A DNA stretch of 64,000 nucleotides. Origin: Winogradskyella pelagia (GTDB lineage: Bacteria; Bacteroidota; Bacteroidia; Flavobacteriales; Flavobacteriaceae). Below the pieces are notes generated by a model. The model saw only the letters and a program-made list of their open reading frames with translations. It ran no database searches and was not told the origin of the DNA. A program made the position numbers and the translations under genes. Shown in pieces: positions 33,677 to 44,044 of this stretch (the stretch's first letter is position 1; the number at the start of each line of letters is the position of its first letter). The DNA lies in the NCBI RefSeq assembly GCF_017581965.1, contig NZ_JAGEVF010000004.1:124001-188000 (forward strand), in the 5' to 3' direction.

Positions 33677-36505
33677 ATGACAACATATAACGATGCCATT
33701 GAGGTAAAAGGTGCACGTGTACATAACCTTAAAAATATTGATATTTCAATACCTCGAGAGAAACTTGTGGTTATTACGGGACTTTCAGGTAGTGGAAAAT
33801 CGTCATTGGCCTTTGATACGATTTATGCTGAAGGGCAGCGTCGTTATATCGAAACCTTTTCGGCTTATGCCAGACAGTTTTTAGGGAGTTTAGAGCGTCC
33901 TGATGTCGATAAAATAGATGGTCTCTCTCCTGTTATTGCCATAGAACAAAAGACTACCAGTAAATCACCACGTTCTACAGTGGGCACCATTACAGAAATC
34001 TATGATTTTTTACGGCTTTTATTTGCTAGAGCTGCCGATGCCTATAGTTATGAAACTGGCGAAAAAATGGTAAGCTATAGTGATAAACAGATTAAGCAAT
34101 TGATTCTAGAGGCTTATAATGGCAAGGGCATTAATATTTTATCACCTGTAGTACGCTCTAGAAAAGGACATTACCGAGAACTATTTGACCAAATTGCAAA
34201 ACAAGGCTTTGTAAAGGTGCGTACCGATGGCGTTATTGTAGATATTGAAAAAGGCATGAAGTTAGACCGCTACAAAACCCATGATATAGAAATTGTAATT
34301 GACCGCTTAAAAATTGACGGTTCCAAGTCGAACGAAAAACGTTTAATGGAGTCTATTAACACGGCTATGTATCACGGGGAAGATGTACTAATGGTAATAG
34401 ACCACGATACCAATACACCGCGTTTTTTTAGTAGGAATTTAATGTGTCCTTCCTCGGGTATCTCCTACCCTAACCCAGAGCCTAATAATTTTTCCTTTAA
34501 TTCTCCAAAAGGAGCTTGCCCTAACTGTAATGGCATTGGCGAGTTATATGTGGTTAACGAAAAGAAACTGGTGCCTGATGATACCTTGTCTATTAAAGCT
34601 GGTGCACTAGCTCCTCACGGCCCAGAAAAGAAAAGCTGGATTTTTAAACAATTCGATACCATTGCCCAACGTTTTGATTTTACCCTGAGCACCCCTTGGA
34701 AGGATATTCCCAAAGACGCTAGAGACATGATCTTGTATGGCGGTAAAGACAAGTTTAAAGTAGAAAGTAAATTGCTTGGTGTAACACGTGAATATAAAAT
34801 CGATTTTGAAGGGGTTGCTAATTTCATTGAAAACCAGTATAAATCCAACTCCACGTCCTTAGTGCGTTGGGCCAAGGAATATATGGATAAAGTACAGTGT
34901 GATGTCTGTGAAGGGTCTCGCTTGCGCAAAGAGTCTCTATATTTTAAGGTTGATGGTAAGAGTATTGCAGACCTTGTAAAGATGGATATTGTAGAACTTG
35001 CGGATTGGCTTAAAGACCTGCATACACGCTTATCCGATATGCAAATCCAAATCGCTGACGAAATTTTAAAAGAAATCCGAAGCAGGGTTCAGTTTTTGTT
35101 AGATGTAGGTCTTACCTACCTCTCTTTAAACCGAAGTTCTAAATCTTTATCTGGTGGTGAAGCCCAACGTATTCGCTTAGCTACTCAGATTGGCTCTCAA
35201 TTAGTTGGTGTGCTTTATATTTTGGACGAACCTAGTATAGGCCTGCACCAACGCGATAATGAAAAGCTTATCAATTCTCTAGAATCCTTGCGCGATGTTG
35301 GAAATTCCGTGATTGTAGTAGAGCATGATAAGGATATGATAGAACGTGCAGACCACGTTATTGATATTGGTCCTTACGCTGGTAAACATGGCGGTGAAAT
35401 AATCAGCGAAGGCACACCAAAAGAAATTTTAAGCCACCATACCATTACAGCGGATTATCTCAGTGGTGAAAAGGCTATACAAATCCCAAAGAAAAGGCGC
35501 AAGGGCAACGGTAAAACATTAGTCCTCAGAGGCTGTTCGGGCAACAACCTTAAGCATGTAGATGTTTCTTTTCCATTAGGTCAAATGATTGGTGTTACTG
35601 GTGTTTCTGGAAGTGGAAAATCTACATTGATTAACGAAACACTCTACCCTATTTTAAATGCACATTTTTTTAACGCCGTTAAAAAACCAATGCCTTATAA
35701 AAGTATTAAGGGCCTAAAACATATCGATAAGGTGATTGATATTAACCAGTCACCTATAGGTCGGACACCTCGCAGTAATCCAGCAACCTATACAGGAGTA
35801 TTTAGTGAAATCCGTAGTTTGTTTTCTAAAATCCCAGAGGCTATGATAAGAGGTTATAAACCTGGGCGTTTTAGCTTTAATGTAAAAGGAGGACGTTGTG
35901 AAACGTGCCAAGGCGGTGGCGTCCGTGTTATTGAGATGAACTTTTTACCTGATGTATATGTAGAATGCGAAACCTGCCAGGGCAAGCGCTTTAATAGAGA
36001 AACCTTAGAAATACGTTATAAAGGTAAATCCATTAGTGATGTCTTGAATATGACCATCGAGGAAGCTGTTAGTTTTTTTGAACATATACCAAAAATCTAT
36101 AGGAAAGTTAAAACGATTGCAGATGTTGGCTTAGGCTATATCACCTTAGGTCAGCAGAGCACAACATTATCTGGTGGTGAAGCGCAACGGATTAAACTGG
36201 CTACAGAATTGAGTAAACGCGATACAGGAAATACATTCTACATCCTTGACGAACCCACAACCGGCTTACATTTTGAAGATATAAACGTACTGATGAAAGT
36301 CCTGAATAAGCTGGCCGATAAAGGGAATACCGTGTTAATTATTGAGCATAATCTAGACGTTATAAAAACCGTAGATTATATCATTGATATTGGTTATGAA
36401 GGTGGTAAGGGAGGTGGTGAAGTTGTAGCCACCGGCACTCCAGAGCAAATTATAAAGGATAAAAAGAGCTACACAGCTAAATTTTTAAAGAAGGAACTGA
36501 ATTAA
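33677..36505 (+). CDS. uvrA: Excinuclease ABC subunit A
   Basis: Damage-recognition ATPase of nucleotide excision repair. 942 aa, full length. First NBD Walker A GLSGSGKS (35-42) followed by [20 protein letters not shown]; first signature [15 protein letters not shown] with Walker [16 protein letters not shown]; second Walker [11 protein letters not shown]; second signature [14 protein letters not shown]. The C-terminal zinc module CETCQGGG...CETCQG is intact. In the first zinc module CPSSG has Ser260 where E. coli has Cys; the second half ACPNCNG is intact. This may be normal for the lineage. Confidence 0.98.
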   Translation: MTTYNDAIEVKGARVHNLKNIDISIPREKLVVITGLSGSGKSSLAFDTIYAEGQRRYIETFSAYARQFLGSLERPDVDKIDGLSPVIAIEQKTTSKSPRSTVGTITEIYDFLRLLFARAADAYSYETGEKMVSYSDKQIKQLILEAYNGKGINILSPVVRSRKGHYRELFDQIAKQGFVKVRTDGVIVDIEKGMKLDRYKTHDIEIVIDRLKIDGSKSNEKRLMESINTAMYHGEDVLMVIDHDTNTPRFFSRNLMCPSSGISYPNPEPNNFSFNSPKGACPNCNGIGELYVVNEKKLVPDDTLSIKAGALAPHGPEKKSWIFKQFDTIAQRFDFTLSTPWKDIPKDARDMILYGGKDKFKVESKLLGVTREYKIDFEGVANFIENQYKSNSTSLVRWAKEYMDKVQCDVCEGSRLRKESLYFKVDGKSIADLVKMDIVELADWLKDLHTRLSDMQIQIADEILKEIRSRVQFLLDVGLTYLSLNRSSKSLSGGEAQRIRLATQIGSQLVGVLYILDEPSIGLHQRDNEKLINSLESLRDVGNSVIVVEHDKDMIERADHVIDIGPYAGKHGGEIISEGTPKEILSHHTITADYLSGEKAIQIPKKRRKGNGKTLVLRGCSGNNLKHVDVSFPLGQMIGVTGVSGSGKSTLINETLYPILNAHFFNAVKKPMPYKSIKGLKHIDKVIDINQSPIGRTPRSNPATYTGVFSEIRSLFSKIPEAMIRGYKPGRFSFNVKGGRCETCQGGGVRVIEMNFLPDVYVECETCQGKRFNRETLEIRYKGKSISDVLNMTIEEAVSFFEHIPKIYRKVKTIADVGLGYITLGQQSTTLSGGEAQRIKLATELSKRDTGNTFYILDEPTTGLHFEDINVLMKVLNKLADKGNTVLIIEHNLDVIKTVDYIIDIGYEGGKGGGEVVATGTPEQIIKDKKSYTAKFLKKELN

Positions 36506-36549
36506 ATATATATTGCAGGGTTAAATAAAATCTACATAACCATAGGATT

Positions 36550-37236
36550 ATGAGGAAAGAACATAAACACAAAGGTTGGAACGAAATTAAAACCAATGAC
36601 TCTTGGGCCATATTTAAAATTATGGGAGAGTTTGTGGGCGGTTACGAAAAACTGAGTAAAATAGGGCCTTGTGTCTCTATTTTTGGCTCAGCACGTACCA
36701 AACCTGACCACAAGTATTACCAATTAGCTGACGAGGTGGCCCAGCGCATTGTAGAACACGGTTATGGCATTATTACAGGAGGCGGCCCAGGTATAATGGA
36801 AGCCGGAAATAAAGGTGCCCATATTGCTGGTGGTACTTCGGTTGGTCTAAATATAGACCTACCCTTTGAGCAGCACGATAACCCCTATATAGACAGCGAT
36901 AAAAGTTTAGATTTTGACTACTTCTTTGTAAGAAAGGTAATGTTTGTAAAATACTCCCAAGGTTTTGTTGTTATGCCTGGTGGTTTTGGCACTTTAGATG
37001 AACTTTTTGAAGCCATGACATTGATACAGACCCATAAAATTGAAAAATTCCCTATAATTTTAGTAGGTACAGACTTTTGGAGTGGTTTAGTGGATTGGAT
37101 AAAAAATACGTTATTGCAGGCTGGTAATATTAGTCCAAAAGACTTAGACCTATTCCATGTGGTAGATACCGCAGATGATGTAATTGAAATATTAAACGCT
37201 TTCTACAAAGACTACAGATTGAGTCCTAATTTTTAA
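36550..37236 (+). CDS. LOG family protein (TIGR00730, Rossmann fold)
   Basis: 228-aa nucleotide 5'-monophosphate phosphoribohydrolase-type protein. Seen: VSIFGSARTKPDHKYYQLA, GGGPGIMEAGNKGA and the catalytic PGGFGTLDELFEAMT. Relatives cleave purine ribonucleoside monophosphates (cytokinin-activating LONELY GUY enzymes, PpnN); the true bacterial substrate here is unknown. It lies 44 bp after uvrA on the same strand. Confidence 0.9.
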   Translation: MRKEHKHKGWNEIKTNDSWAIFKIMGEFVGGYEKLSKIGPCVSIFGSARTKPDHKYYQLADEVAQRIVEHGYGIITGGGPGIMEAGNKGAHIAGGTSVGLNIDLPFEQHDNPYIDSDKSLDFDYFFVRKVMFVKYSQGFVVMPGGFGTLDELFEAMTLIQTHKIEKFPIILVGTDFWSGLVDWIKNTLLQAGNISPKDLDLFHVVDTADDVIEILNAFYKDYRLSPNF

Positions 37237-37256
37237 GTTATCCTTTATTAAACGCT

Positions 37257-38528
37257 ATGAAAAAGAAATTAATAGGATGCTTTCTAGTTGGTCTATTGGC
37301 CATATTACAGGTCTCTGCACAGGAAACCTTTAAGGTGATGTTTTACAATTTGCTGAACTATCCTCTAGAAGATGCCGTCCCCAACCGAGAAACTGATCTT
37401 GCTTTCGTGCTTTCTGACTACCAACCCGATGTATTTATGGTCTGCGAGCTCAATAACATTACAGGTGCCAATGCCGTATTGGATATTGCTAGAACTAGTA
37501 TTAATAGTAATTATGAAATGGCCACCTACGTATCTAACACTTCGGATGATTTAGGGAGTAATCAGAATGATTTACAGAATTTATTGTATTACGATAGTTC
37601 TAAATTTATTTTAGAAGAAGAGATTATTGTACCTACGGATTTAAGAGATTTTAATGTCTACAAATTAAAGCTCAATACCGTTAATCAAGACACTAACCCT
37701 ATTGAATTCTATGCCGTTGTTTGCCACTTAAAAGCATCTAATGGTACGGAAAATCAGTTACGACGGTTTAATATGGTAGTAGAGCTAGATAATTACCTCA
37801 ACACGCTTCCACAAGATGCCATGGTACTGTTGGGAGGAGATCTTAATCTCTATACTGCATCAGAACCAGCTTTTCAGGAGCTATTAGACGTTACTAACTA
37901 CATTACTTTTGCAGACCCTTCTAATCGTGTGGGCAGTTGGTCTAACAACCCTAACTTCGTAGATGTCTTTACACAATCTACAAGGACCCAATTTGGACTA
38001 GGTGGCACAGCAGGAGGGTTTGATGACCGCTTTGATTTTATTTTAACTTCAGAAAATATGCTAGCCTCAGCTGATGTAACCTACGTGGCAGATTCTTACC
38101 AAGTATACGGTAATAATGGTTTATCGGCTTGTTATAATAGCGCAATCAATTCCTCGGCATGCGCAATCCCAAGCTCTCAGTTTTCTTTTGAAATTCGTGA
38201 CGCACTGCATAATTTTAGTGATCATTTACCTGTTACAGTAGAACTAGAGACTGATGCAACTTTATTAGGTATTGACGACCGAACATTAAACCAAGTGGCA
38301 TTTTTAAGAGAAACCTTAGTTGACAATAAACTGACTCTTCTCAATACAGATTTTAAACTTTCTAACCGTAATATAGTCATCTATAATGGACTTGGTCAGC
38401 GCGTTATGGATGTTGAATTTAACACCGAAAACCAAAAAACTATTGATGTTGCCCATTTAGAAAGTGGTATGTATTTTGCGCTTATTGAAAAATCGGCTAT
38501 AGTACCGGTTAAATTCTTTGTGAAATAG
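37257..38528 (+). CDS. Endonuclease/exonuclease/phosphatase-fold protein secreted by T9SS
   Basis: 423 aa. Signal peptide to about residue 21 (LLAILQVSAQE). EEP fold: TFKVMFYNLLNYP, DVFMVCELNN, VCHLKAS, LLGGDLNLYTASEP and FSDHLPVTVEL, so the Asn, Glu, Asp and His catalytic positions are present. The last 70 residues (IVIYNGLGQRVMDVEF, LESGMYFALIE, KFFVK) form a type A sorting domain, so the protein leaves through the type IX system and is attached or released outside. Substrate could be DNA, a phosphoester or a lipid. Confidence 0.88.
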   Translation: MKKKLIGCFLVGLLAILQVSAQETFKVMFYNLLNYPLEDAVPNRETDLAFVLSDYQPDVFMVCELNNITGANAVLDIARTSINSNYEMATYVSNTSDDLGSNQNDLQNLLYYDSSKFILEEEIIVPTDLRDFNVYKLKLNTVNQDTNPIEFYAVVCHLKASNGTENQLRRFNMVVELDNYLNTLPQDAMVLLGGDLNLYTASEPAFQELLDVTNYITFADPSNRVGSWSNNPNFVDVFTQSTRTQFGLGGTAGGFDDRFDFILTSENMLASADVTYVADSYQVYGNNGLSACYNSAINSSACAIPSSQFSFEIRDALHNFSDHLPVTVELETDATLLGIDDRTLNQVAFLRETLVDNKLTLLNTDFKLSNRNIVIYNGLGQRVMDVEFNTENQKTIDVAHLESGMYFALIEKSAIVPVKFFVK

Positions 38529-41368
38529 TGAATAGAAATTTTTACATAGTATGTGCTTTTGTGTTATGTTCCTTTGTTTTACAAGGGCAAAACCTTTTAG
38601 ATATAGATGCCTATGTAGATGTTGATACCAAAACCATTAAAATTACCCAAAAGATTGTTTATAACAACACCACATCCGATACACTAGAACAAGTTTATCT
38701 TAACGACTGGAATAATAGCTATTCGACAAAATCCACACCATTAGCCAAACGCTTTGAAGAGGAATTTAGCACCAAATTTCATTTGGCCAAGAATGATCAA
38801 CGTGGTTTTACAGCTATTACCCAATTACAAGATAATAAAACTCGTGAACTCAATTACGAACGCCCAGAACAACACCCTGACGTTATAAAGGTTTGGCTTA
38901 ATTCACCTTTACTTCCTGGAGAATCTTATGAAATAAGGCTAAGCTACAGTTTATTGGTACCAGATGCTACTTTTACGGATTATGGCGTTACAAAAAATAA
39001 AGATTTTGACCTAAAGTACTGGTATATTACACCTGCAGTTTACGATGGTAAATGGCATTATTATAGCAATAAAAATCTTGATGATTTATTCATACCCAAA
39101 GCAGATATAAGTTTACGCATAAACCATCCGATGAATTATAGCGTAACCACGGCCTTAGATTACGTCAATATTATACCAGATTACGAGAATAAAAGACAGA
39201 CCACCGTTCATTATGGCAGAAATAGAATCGAAACTTTTTTGTCTTTGAATAAATTTCCACGGTTCAGTTTTGTCCAAACAGATGATTTTATTTTAGTCTC
39301 CAATATTAGCGAAAAAGGTCTTCCTGTTGATGAAAAAGCGCTGTTAACCGACCGTATAACACGATTTCTAACTGATAACTTTGGCTCATATCCTCATAAA
39401 CGTCTACTAGTTACCAACATTGATTACAATAAAAATCCGTTGTATGGCCTTAACCAACTACCTGATTTCTTGAGGCCTTTTCCAGATAACTTTCAGTATG
39501 AATTAAAATTGCTTAAAACGGCACTAAAAAAGTATATAGATAATACCTTACTTCTTAACCCTAGAAAAGAGTATTGGCTTTCCGATGGTTTACAGATTTA
39601 TTATTTAATGAAATACGTTAACATGTACTATCCCGACATGAAATTATTTGGCTCTTTGGCCAATGTCTGGGGATTACGTGCTTTTCATGCAGCAGATTTA
39701 GATTTCAATTTTCAGTACTTTTTGTACTTCATGGAAATGGCGAGAAAAAATAGAGACCAGCCGTTAACTACTTCTAAAGACTCCTTAATAAAGTTTAATG
39801 CCAACATTGCGGGAAAATATAAGGCAGGCTTAGGCCTTAACTATTTAGATGATTTTGCCGAGGATATAGAACTGTCTGAACAGCTGACAGCTTTTCTTTC
39901 AGCCTATAAACTTCAACCGGTTTCCACAAAAGATTTTGAAGCATTTATAAATTCGAAAACTGATAAAAATGTAGATTGGTTTTTTACGGACTACATAAAT
40001 TCGCGCAAAAAAATAGATTTTAAAATAAAAGCTCTAGACACAAAAGGTGACTCCATAAAGCTCACAATTAAAAACAAGCGTAAGAATACCATGCCTATAT
40101 CATTATTTAAGCTAAAAAATGATAGTGTTATAGGTAAAATGTGGGTAGAAAATATTGACAGTACGAAGACTGTAGTGATTCCTCAGGATAGTTCTGACAT
40201 GTTTATTTTAGACTATTACAACATAATTCCTGAGTTTAATCAACGTGATAACTACAGAAGCAAAAAAGGTGCCTTTTTAAACAATAAGCCTTTTCAATTT
40301 AGGTTGTTTAAGGACATTGAGGACCCAGATTACAATCAAGTTTTTTTAATGCCTCTCATAGAATTTAATAACATCTATGACGGCTTCACCCTTGGTTCTA
40401 AGATTTATAATAAAACCATTCTGAGAAAACGCCTTAATTATAGATTTTCGCCGCAATATGCCACACGCTCAAAATCATTGACTGGCTCTGCTTCTGTATT
40501 TTATACACATAATCTAGAGAACCAAAATCTTTTTGATATTACCTATGGTATTTCAGCTGGATACCAATCTTTTGCTCAGGATGCCTTTTTTACAAGAATA
40601 CGACCTTCTATCTCATTTACATTTAGAGATGATAAGGATTTTAGAAAGGATAGAACTGACCGGATAATCGCTAGATATGTGAGTATCGAAAGAGAACTTG
40701 GCCCAGATGCTATTGTAGAGATTGATGAGCCCGACTATGGTGTTTTTAACCTAAGATACGTTAGATCTAATCCAGGAATTATAAACTTTTCTCGCTTTGC
40801 TACCGATTTTCAAATCGCAGATAAATTCAGCAAGCTTTCAGTAAATTACGAATTTAGAAAATTGACTAAGAGCAACCGCAACGTTAACTTGCGGCTCTTT
40901 GCAGGTGTATTTTTAGAAAATAATAGCGACCCGACTTCCGATTATTTCAGCTTTGCACTAGACCGACCAACGGATTATTTATTTGACCTAAATTATTTGG
41001 GGCGCTCTGAAGCCTCAGGGCTTTTCAGTCAACAAATCATAATTGCCGAAGGTGGGTTTAAGTCGCAATTAGACACGCCATTTGCTAACCAATGGATGGC
41101 TACGGCAAATTTTAGTACTTCCATTTGGCGCTATATCCAAGCCTACGGAGATGTTGGATTTGTAAAAAATAGATTCGATTCGGCTAATTTTGTTTACGAT
41201 TCAGGTATTCGCCTGAATCTCGTTGAGGACTATTTTGAAATCTATTTTCCACTCTATTCAAATCGTGGATGGGAAATTGCGCAACCCAATTACGACCAAA
41301 GAATTCGTTTTATGTTTACTGTTGACCCACAAGTTCTACTGGGATTATTTAGACGTAGATGGTATTAA
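38528..41368 (+). CDS. Pseudo-M1 peptidase fused to an outer-membrane beta-barrel
   Basis: 946 aa, GTG start sharing one base with the previous stop, signal peptide ending LQGQN. Residues about 20-230 match the M1 beta-domain (LPGESYEIRLSYSLLV). Around residue 350 the segment KEYWLSDGLQIYYLMKYV aligns with the M1 helix usually reading WLNEGF, but no HEXXH occurs upstream: the place holds LLKTALKKYIDNTLLL. The peptidase site is therefore lost. From about 600 the sequence becomes amphipathic strands with aromatic girdles and ends FRRRWY, a terminal aromatic typical of outer-membrane barrels. A surface or assembly role is inferred. Confidence 0.75.
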   Translation: MNRNFYIVCAFVLCSFVLQGQNLLDIDAYVDVDTKTIKITQKIVYNNTTSDTLEQVYLNDWNNSYSTKSTPLAKRFEEEFSTKFHLAKNDQRGFTAITQLQDNKTRELNYERPEQHPDVIKVWLNSPLLPGESYEIRLSYSLLVPDATFTDYGVTKNKDFDLKYWYITPAVYDGKWHYYSNKNLDDLFIPKADISLRINHPMNYSVTTALDYVNIIPDYENKRQTTVHYGRNRIETFLSLNKFPRFSFVQTDDFILVSNISEKGLPVDEKALLTDRITRFLTDNFGSYPHKRLLVTNIDYNKNPLYGLNQLPDFLRPFPDNFQYELKLLKTALKKYIDNTLLLNPRKEYWLSDGLQIYYLMKYVNMYYPDMKLFGSLANVWGLRAFHAADLDFNFQYFLYFMEMARKNRDQPLTTSKDSLIKFNANIAGKYKAGLGLNYLDDFAEDIELSEQLTAFLSAYKLQPVSTKDFEAFINSKTDKNVDWFFTDYINSRKKIDFKIKALDTKGDSIKLTIKNKRKNTMPISLFKLKNDSVIGKMWVENIDSTKTVVIPQDSSDMFILDYYNIIPEFNQRDNYRSKKGAFLNNKPFQFRLFKDIEDPDYNQVFLMPLIEFNNIYDGFTLGSKIYNKTILRKRLNYRFSPQYATRSKSLTGSASVFYTHNLENQNLFDITYGISAGYQSFAQDAFFTRIRPSISFTFRDDKDFRKDRTDRIIARYVSIERELGPDAIVEIDEPDYGVFNLRYVRSNPGIINFSRFATDFQIADKFSKLSVNYEFRKLTKSNRNVNLRLFAGVFLENNSDPTSDYFSFALDRPTDYLFDLNYLGRSEASGLFSQQIIIAEGGFKSQLDTPFANQWMATANFSTSIWRYIQAYGDVGFVKNRFDSANFVYDSGIRLNLVEDYFEIYFPLYSNRGWEIAQPNYDQRIRFMFTVDPQVLLGLFRRRWY

Positions 41369-41470
41369 CATATTCTTACTTAAATGTTAATATTTAAAGG
41401 TTTTTTAAATATTTATCTTTAAATACCCTCTTTTTATAAGAATTATTCATTTTTATAACAGTTTTAGCTA

Positions 41471-41501
41471 TTGTGTATATTTTCATTATTGACTACTTTT
41501 G
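41471..41501 (+). promoter_or_regulatory. Promoter of the E1 gene
   Basis: TTG (41471-41473), 20-nt spacer, TACTTTTG (41494-41501): the full Bacteroidota sigma-A promoter pattern, 21 nt before the start codon. Confidence 0.7.
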
Positions 41502-41522
41502 CAAAGCATAAATTGACGTCCT

Positions 41523-43934
41523 ATGAAGAGCAATCCTAATATTAAAACAGAGATAACTTTCGAAGATTTTAAGGCAGAAGTCTTAAATGATTATAAGCTT
41601 GCTGTTACTAGTAGAGAATGCAGCCTTTTAGGACGACGCGAGGTGTTAACCGGTAAAGCTAAATTTGGCATATTTGGCGATGGTAAAGAAGTCCCTCAAA
41701 TTGCATGGGCTAAAGCTTTTAAAAATGGTGATTTTAGAAGTGGTTATTACAGAGACCAAACCTTTATGATGGCTATAGGTCAACTTACCATTGAACAGTT
41801 CTTCGCAGGGCTCTATGCCAATACTGATTTAAAAGAAGAACCTATGTCTGCCGGGCGCCAAATGGGTGGTCACTTTGCAACGCATAGTTTGGATGAGAAA
41901 GGTCATTGGAAGGATCTTACAGCGCAAAAAAATTCTAGTGCAGATATTTCGCCGACTGCAGGACAAATGCCACGCTTACTTGGTCTGGCCCAAGCATCAA
42001 AAATTTATAGAAATGTTGAAGGTATTGATACTACCAATTTTTCAAAAAATGGCAATGAAGTAGCTTGGGGAACCATTGGTAATGCCAGTACAAGTGAAGG
42101 TTTATTTTTTGAAACCATAAATGCTGCAGGGGTTTTACAGGTCCCAATGGTTATAAGCGTTTGGGATGATGAGTACGGCATTTCGGTTCATGCTAAACAT
42201 CAGACTACTAAAGAAAATATATCAGAGATTCTTAAAGGCTTTCAACGCGATGAGAATGGTGATGGTTATGAAATTTTTAGAGTTAATGGCTGGAATTACC
42301 CAGAGTTAATTGATGTTTACCAACGAGCTTCTCAAATTTCTCGTAAAGACCATGTTCCTGTAATGATTCATGTTAAGGAACTAACACAGCCACAAGGTCA
42401 CTCCACATCTGGTTCTCATGAACGTTACAAGGACAAAGAGCGACTGGCTTGGGAAGCAGAATACGATTGCAACGTGCAGATGCGCCAGTGGATGATTAAC
42501 AATAATATTTCTACTGAAGAGGAGCTTGTGGCTATTGAAAAAGAGATTAAAAAAGCCGTGAGAAATGGTAAAAAGGCTGCATGGTCTGCTTTTATCAATC
42601 CTATATTAGAAGAACGCAAAGAAGCTTTAACAAAGTTAGATGCACTTATTACCTCTAGCTCCAACGGTGTTTTTATCACAAAACTCCGTAATGATCTTGC
42701 TGCAATTGAAGAACCTTTGCGGAAGGATATTTTATCAGCGACGAGAAAAGCTTTAAGATATGTAGTTACAGAAGATTCTGATGCTAAATTGGAGCTGCAA
42801 GAGTGGATTAAAAATTATATAGAAGAAATTCAACCAAAATACAGTTCGCATTTACACAGCCATTCCGACCTAAGGGCCACCAATCAAGAAGCGGTATCAC
42901 CAACCTATGACAATAATGCTGAAGAGGTTGATGGACGCATTATATTGCGTGATAATTTTGAAGCCATTTTCAACAACTATCCAGAGGCTTTGGTATTTGG
43001 AGAAGACTCAGGACATATTGGCGATGTAAATCAAGGATTAGAAGGCCTTCAAGAAAAATTTGGAGCATTACGGGTTTCTGACACAGGTATACGTGAGGCT
43101 ACTATTTTAGGACAAGGTATTGGCATGGCCATGCGAGGGCTGCGTCCGATTGCCGAAATACAATATTTAGACTATATATTATATGCCTTACAACTCATGA
43201 GTGATGACTTGGCAACCGTTCATTATAGAACCAAAGGACGTCAAAAGGCACCTTTAATTATACGAACTCGTGGTCATCGTCTAGAAGGGATTTGGCACTC
43301 AGGTTCTCAAATGGGAGGTGTTTTAAACCTTGTAAGAGGTATACATGTCCTTGTACCAAGGAATATGACCAAGGCTGCTGGTTTCTACAATACACTGCTA
43401 GAAAGTGACGAACCGGCCTTAATTGTGGAATGTCTTAATGGATATCGTTTAAAAGAAAAGCGCCCAAATAATATTGGTAAATTTAAAACCCCTATCGGTG
43501 TTGTAGAAACCATAAGAGAGGGTGAAGATATTACTTTAGTATCTTACGGCTCTACCCTTCGCTTGGTAGAACTAGCAGCAAAGGAACTTTTAGAGGTAGG
43601 TATATCTGCCGAAGTCATTGACATTCAATCTTTATCACCTTTTGATTTAAACAAAGATATTGTAAAAAGTTTAGCCAAAACCAATCGCGTTATGATTATA
43701 GATGAAGATGTTAAAGGTGGCGCTTCAGCATATATTTTAGACCAGATTCTCAATGAACAAAATGCTTACCAATACTTAGATAGCCAACCAAAAACCTTAG
43801 CTGCCAATCCGCATAGACCAGCTTATGGTACAGATGGCGATTATTTTACAAAACCGTCGACCGAAGATATCTTTGAAGCGGTTTACCTTGTAATGCATGA
43901 AGTGAATCCTACGGATTATCCAAAGCTGAGATAG
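41523..43934 (+). CDS. 2-oxoacid dehydrogenase E1, fused alpha/beta subunits
   Basis: 803-aa thiamine-diphosphate enzyme performing the decarboxylating step of a branched-chain 2-oxoacid (or pyruvate) dehydrogenase complex. Alpha half: GHFATHSLDEKGHW, then TIGNASTSEGLFFETINAAG of the ThDP fold and KELTQPQGHSTSGSHERY, the phosphorylation-loop equivalent. Beta half from about residue 460: VFGEDSGHIGDVNQGLEGL, DTGIREATILGQGIGMA, RTRGHRLEGIWHSGSQMGG. Alpha and beta are separate polypeptides in most bacteria but fused in Bacteroidota. E2 and E3 genes are not nearby. Confidence 0.93.
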   Translation: MKSNPNIKTEITFEDFKAEVLNDYKLAVTSRECSLLGRREVLTGKAKFGIFGDGKEVPQIAWAKAFKNGDFRSGYYRDQTFMMAIGQLTIEQFFAGLYANTDLKEEPMSAGRQMGGHFATHSLDEKGHWKDLTAQKNSSADISPTAGQMPRLLGLAQASKIYRNVEGIDTTNFSKNGNEVAWGTIGNASTSEGLFFETINAAGVLQVPMVISVWDDEYGISVHAKHQTTKENISEILKGFQRDENGDGYEIFRVNGWNYPELIDVYQRASQISRKDHVPVMIHVKELTQPQGHSTSGSHERYKDKERLAWEAEYDCNVQMRQWMINNNISTEEELVAIEKEIKKAVRNGKKAAWSAFINPILEERKEALTKLDALITSSSNGVFITKLRNDLAAIEEPLRKDILSATRKALRYVVTEDSDAKLELQEWIKNYIEEIQPKYSSHLHSHSDLRATNQEAVSPTYDNNAEEVDGRIILRDNFEAIFNNYPEALVFGEDSGHIGDVNQGLEGLQEKFGALRVSDTGIREATILGQGIGMAMRGLRPIAEIQYLDYILYALQLMSDDLATVHYRTKGRQKAPLIIRTRGHRLEGIWHSGSQMGGVLNLVRGIHVLVPRNMTKAAGFYNTLLESDEPALIVECLNGYRLKEKRPNNIGKFKTPIGVVETIREGEDITLVSYGSTLRLVELAAKELLEVGISAEVIDIQSLSPFDLNKDIVKSLAKTNRVMIIDEDVKGGASAYILDQILNEQNAYQYLDSQPKTLAANPHRPAYGTDGDYFTKPSTEDIFEAVYLVMHEVNPTDYPKLR

Positions 43935-43974
43935 GGCTTTAGCCAATTAACCATTTATTCTTTTTTTATCCCTG

Positions 43975-43992
43975 ATATGATATATATCATAT
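43975..43992. promoter_or_regulatory. Perfect 18-bp palindrome upstream of tandem ppk2 genes
   Basis: ATATGATATATATCATAT is its own reverse complement. It lies 53 bp before the first ppk2 start and may be an operator for a dimeric repressor or activator. Confidence 0.5.
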
Positions 43993-44011
43993 AAAAATAC
44001 TATTGATACCA

Positions 44012-44039
44012 TTATTTTCGAAATAAGAATCGAAAATAA
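44012..44039. promoter_or_regulatory. Inverted repeat abutting the first ppk2 start codon
   Basis: TTATTTTCG (44012-44020) and CGAAAATAA (44031-44039), a perfect 9-bp inverted repeat with a 10-nt spacer, 5 nt before the ATG at 44045. As DNA it could be an operator; as RNA it could hide the ribosome-binding region. Confidence 0.45.
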
Positions 44040-44044
44040 ACTTG

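Noticed and set aside
41365-41390. TTAACAT...ATGTTAA hairpin as terminator
   Set aside because: Overlaps the stop codon, has a 12-nt AT-rich loop and only 7 weak pairs; too poor to call.
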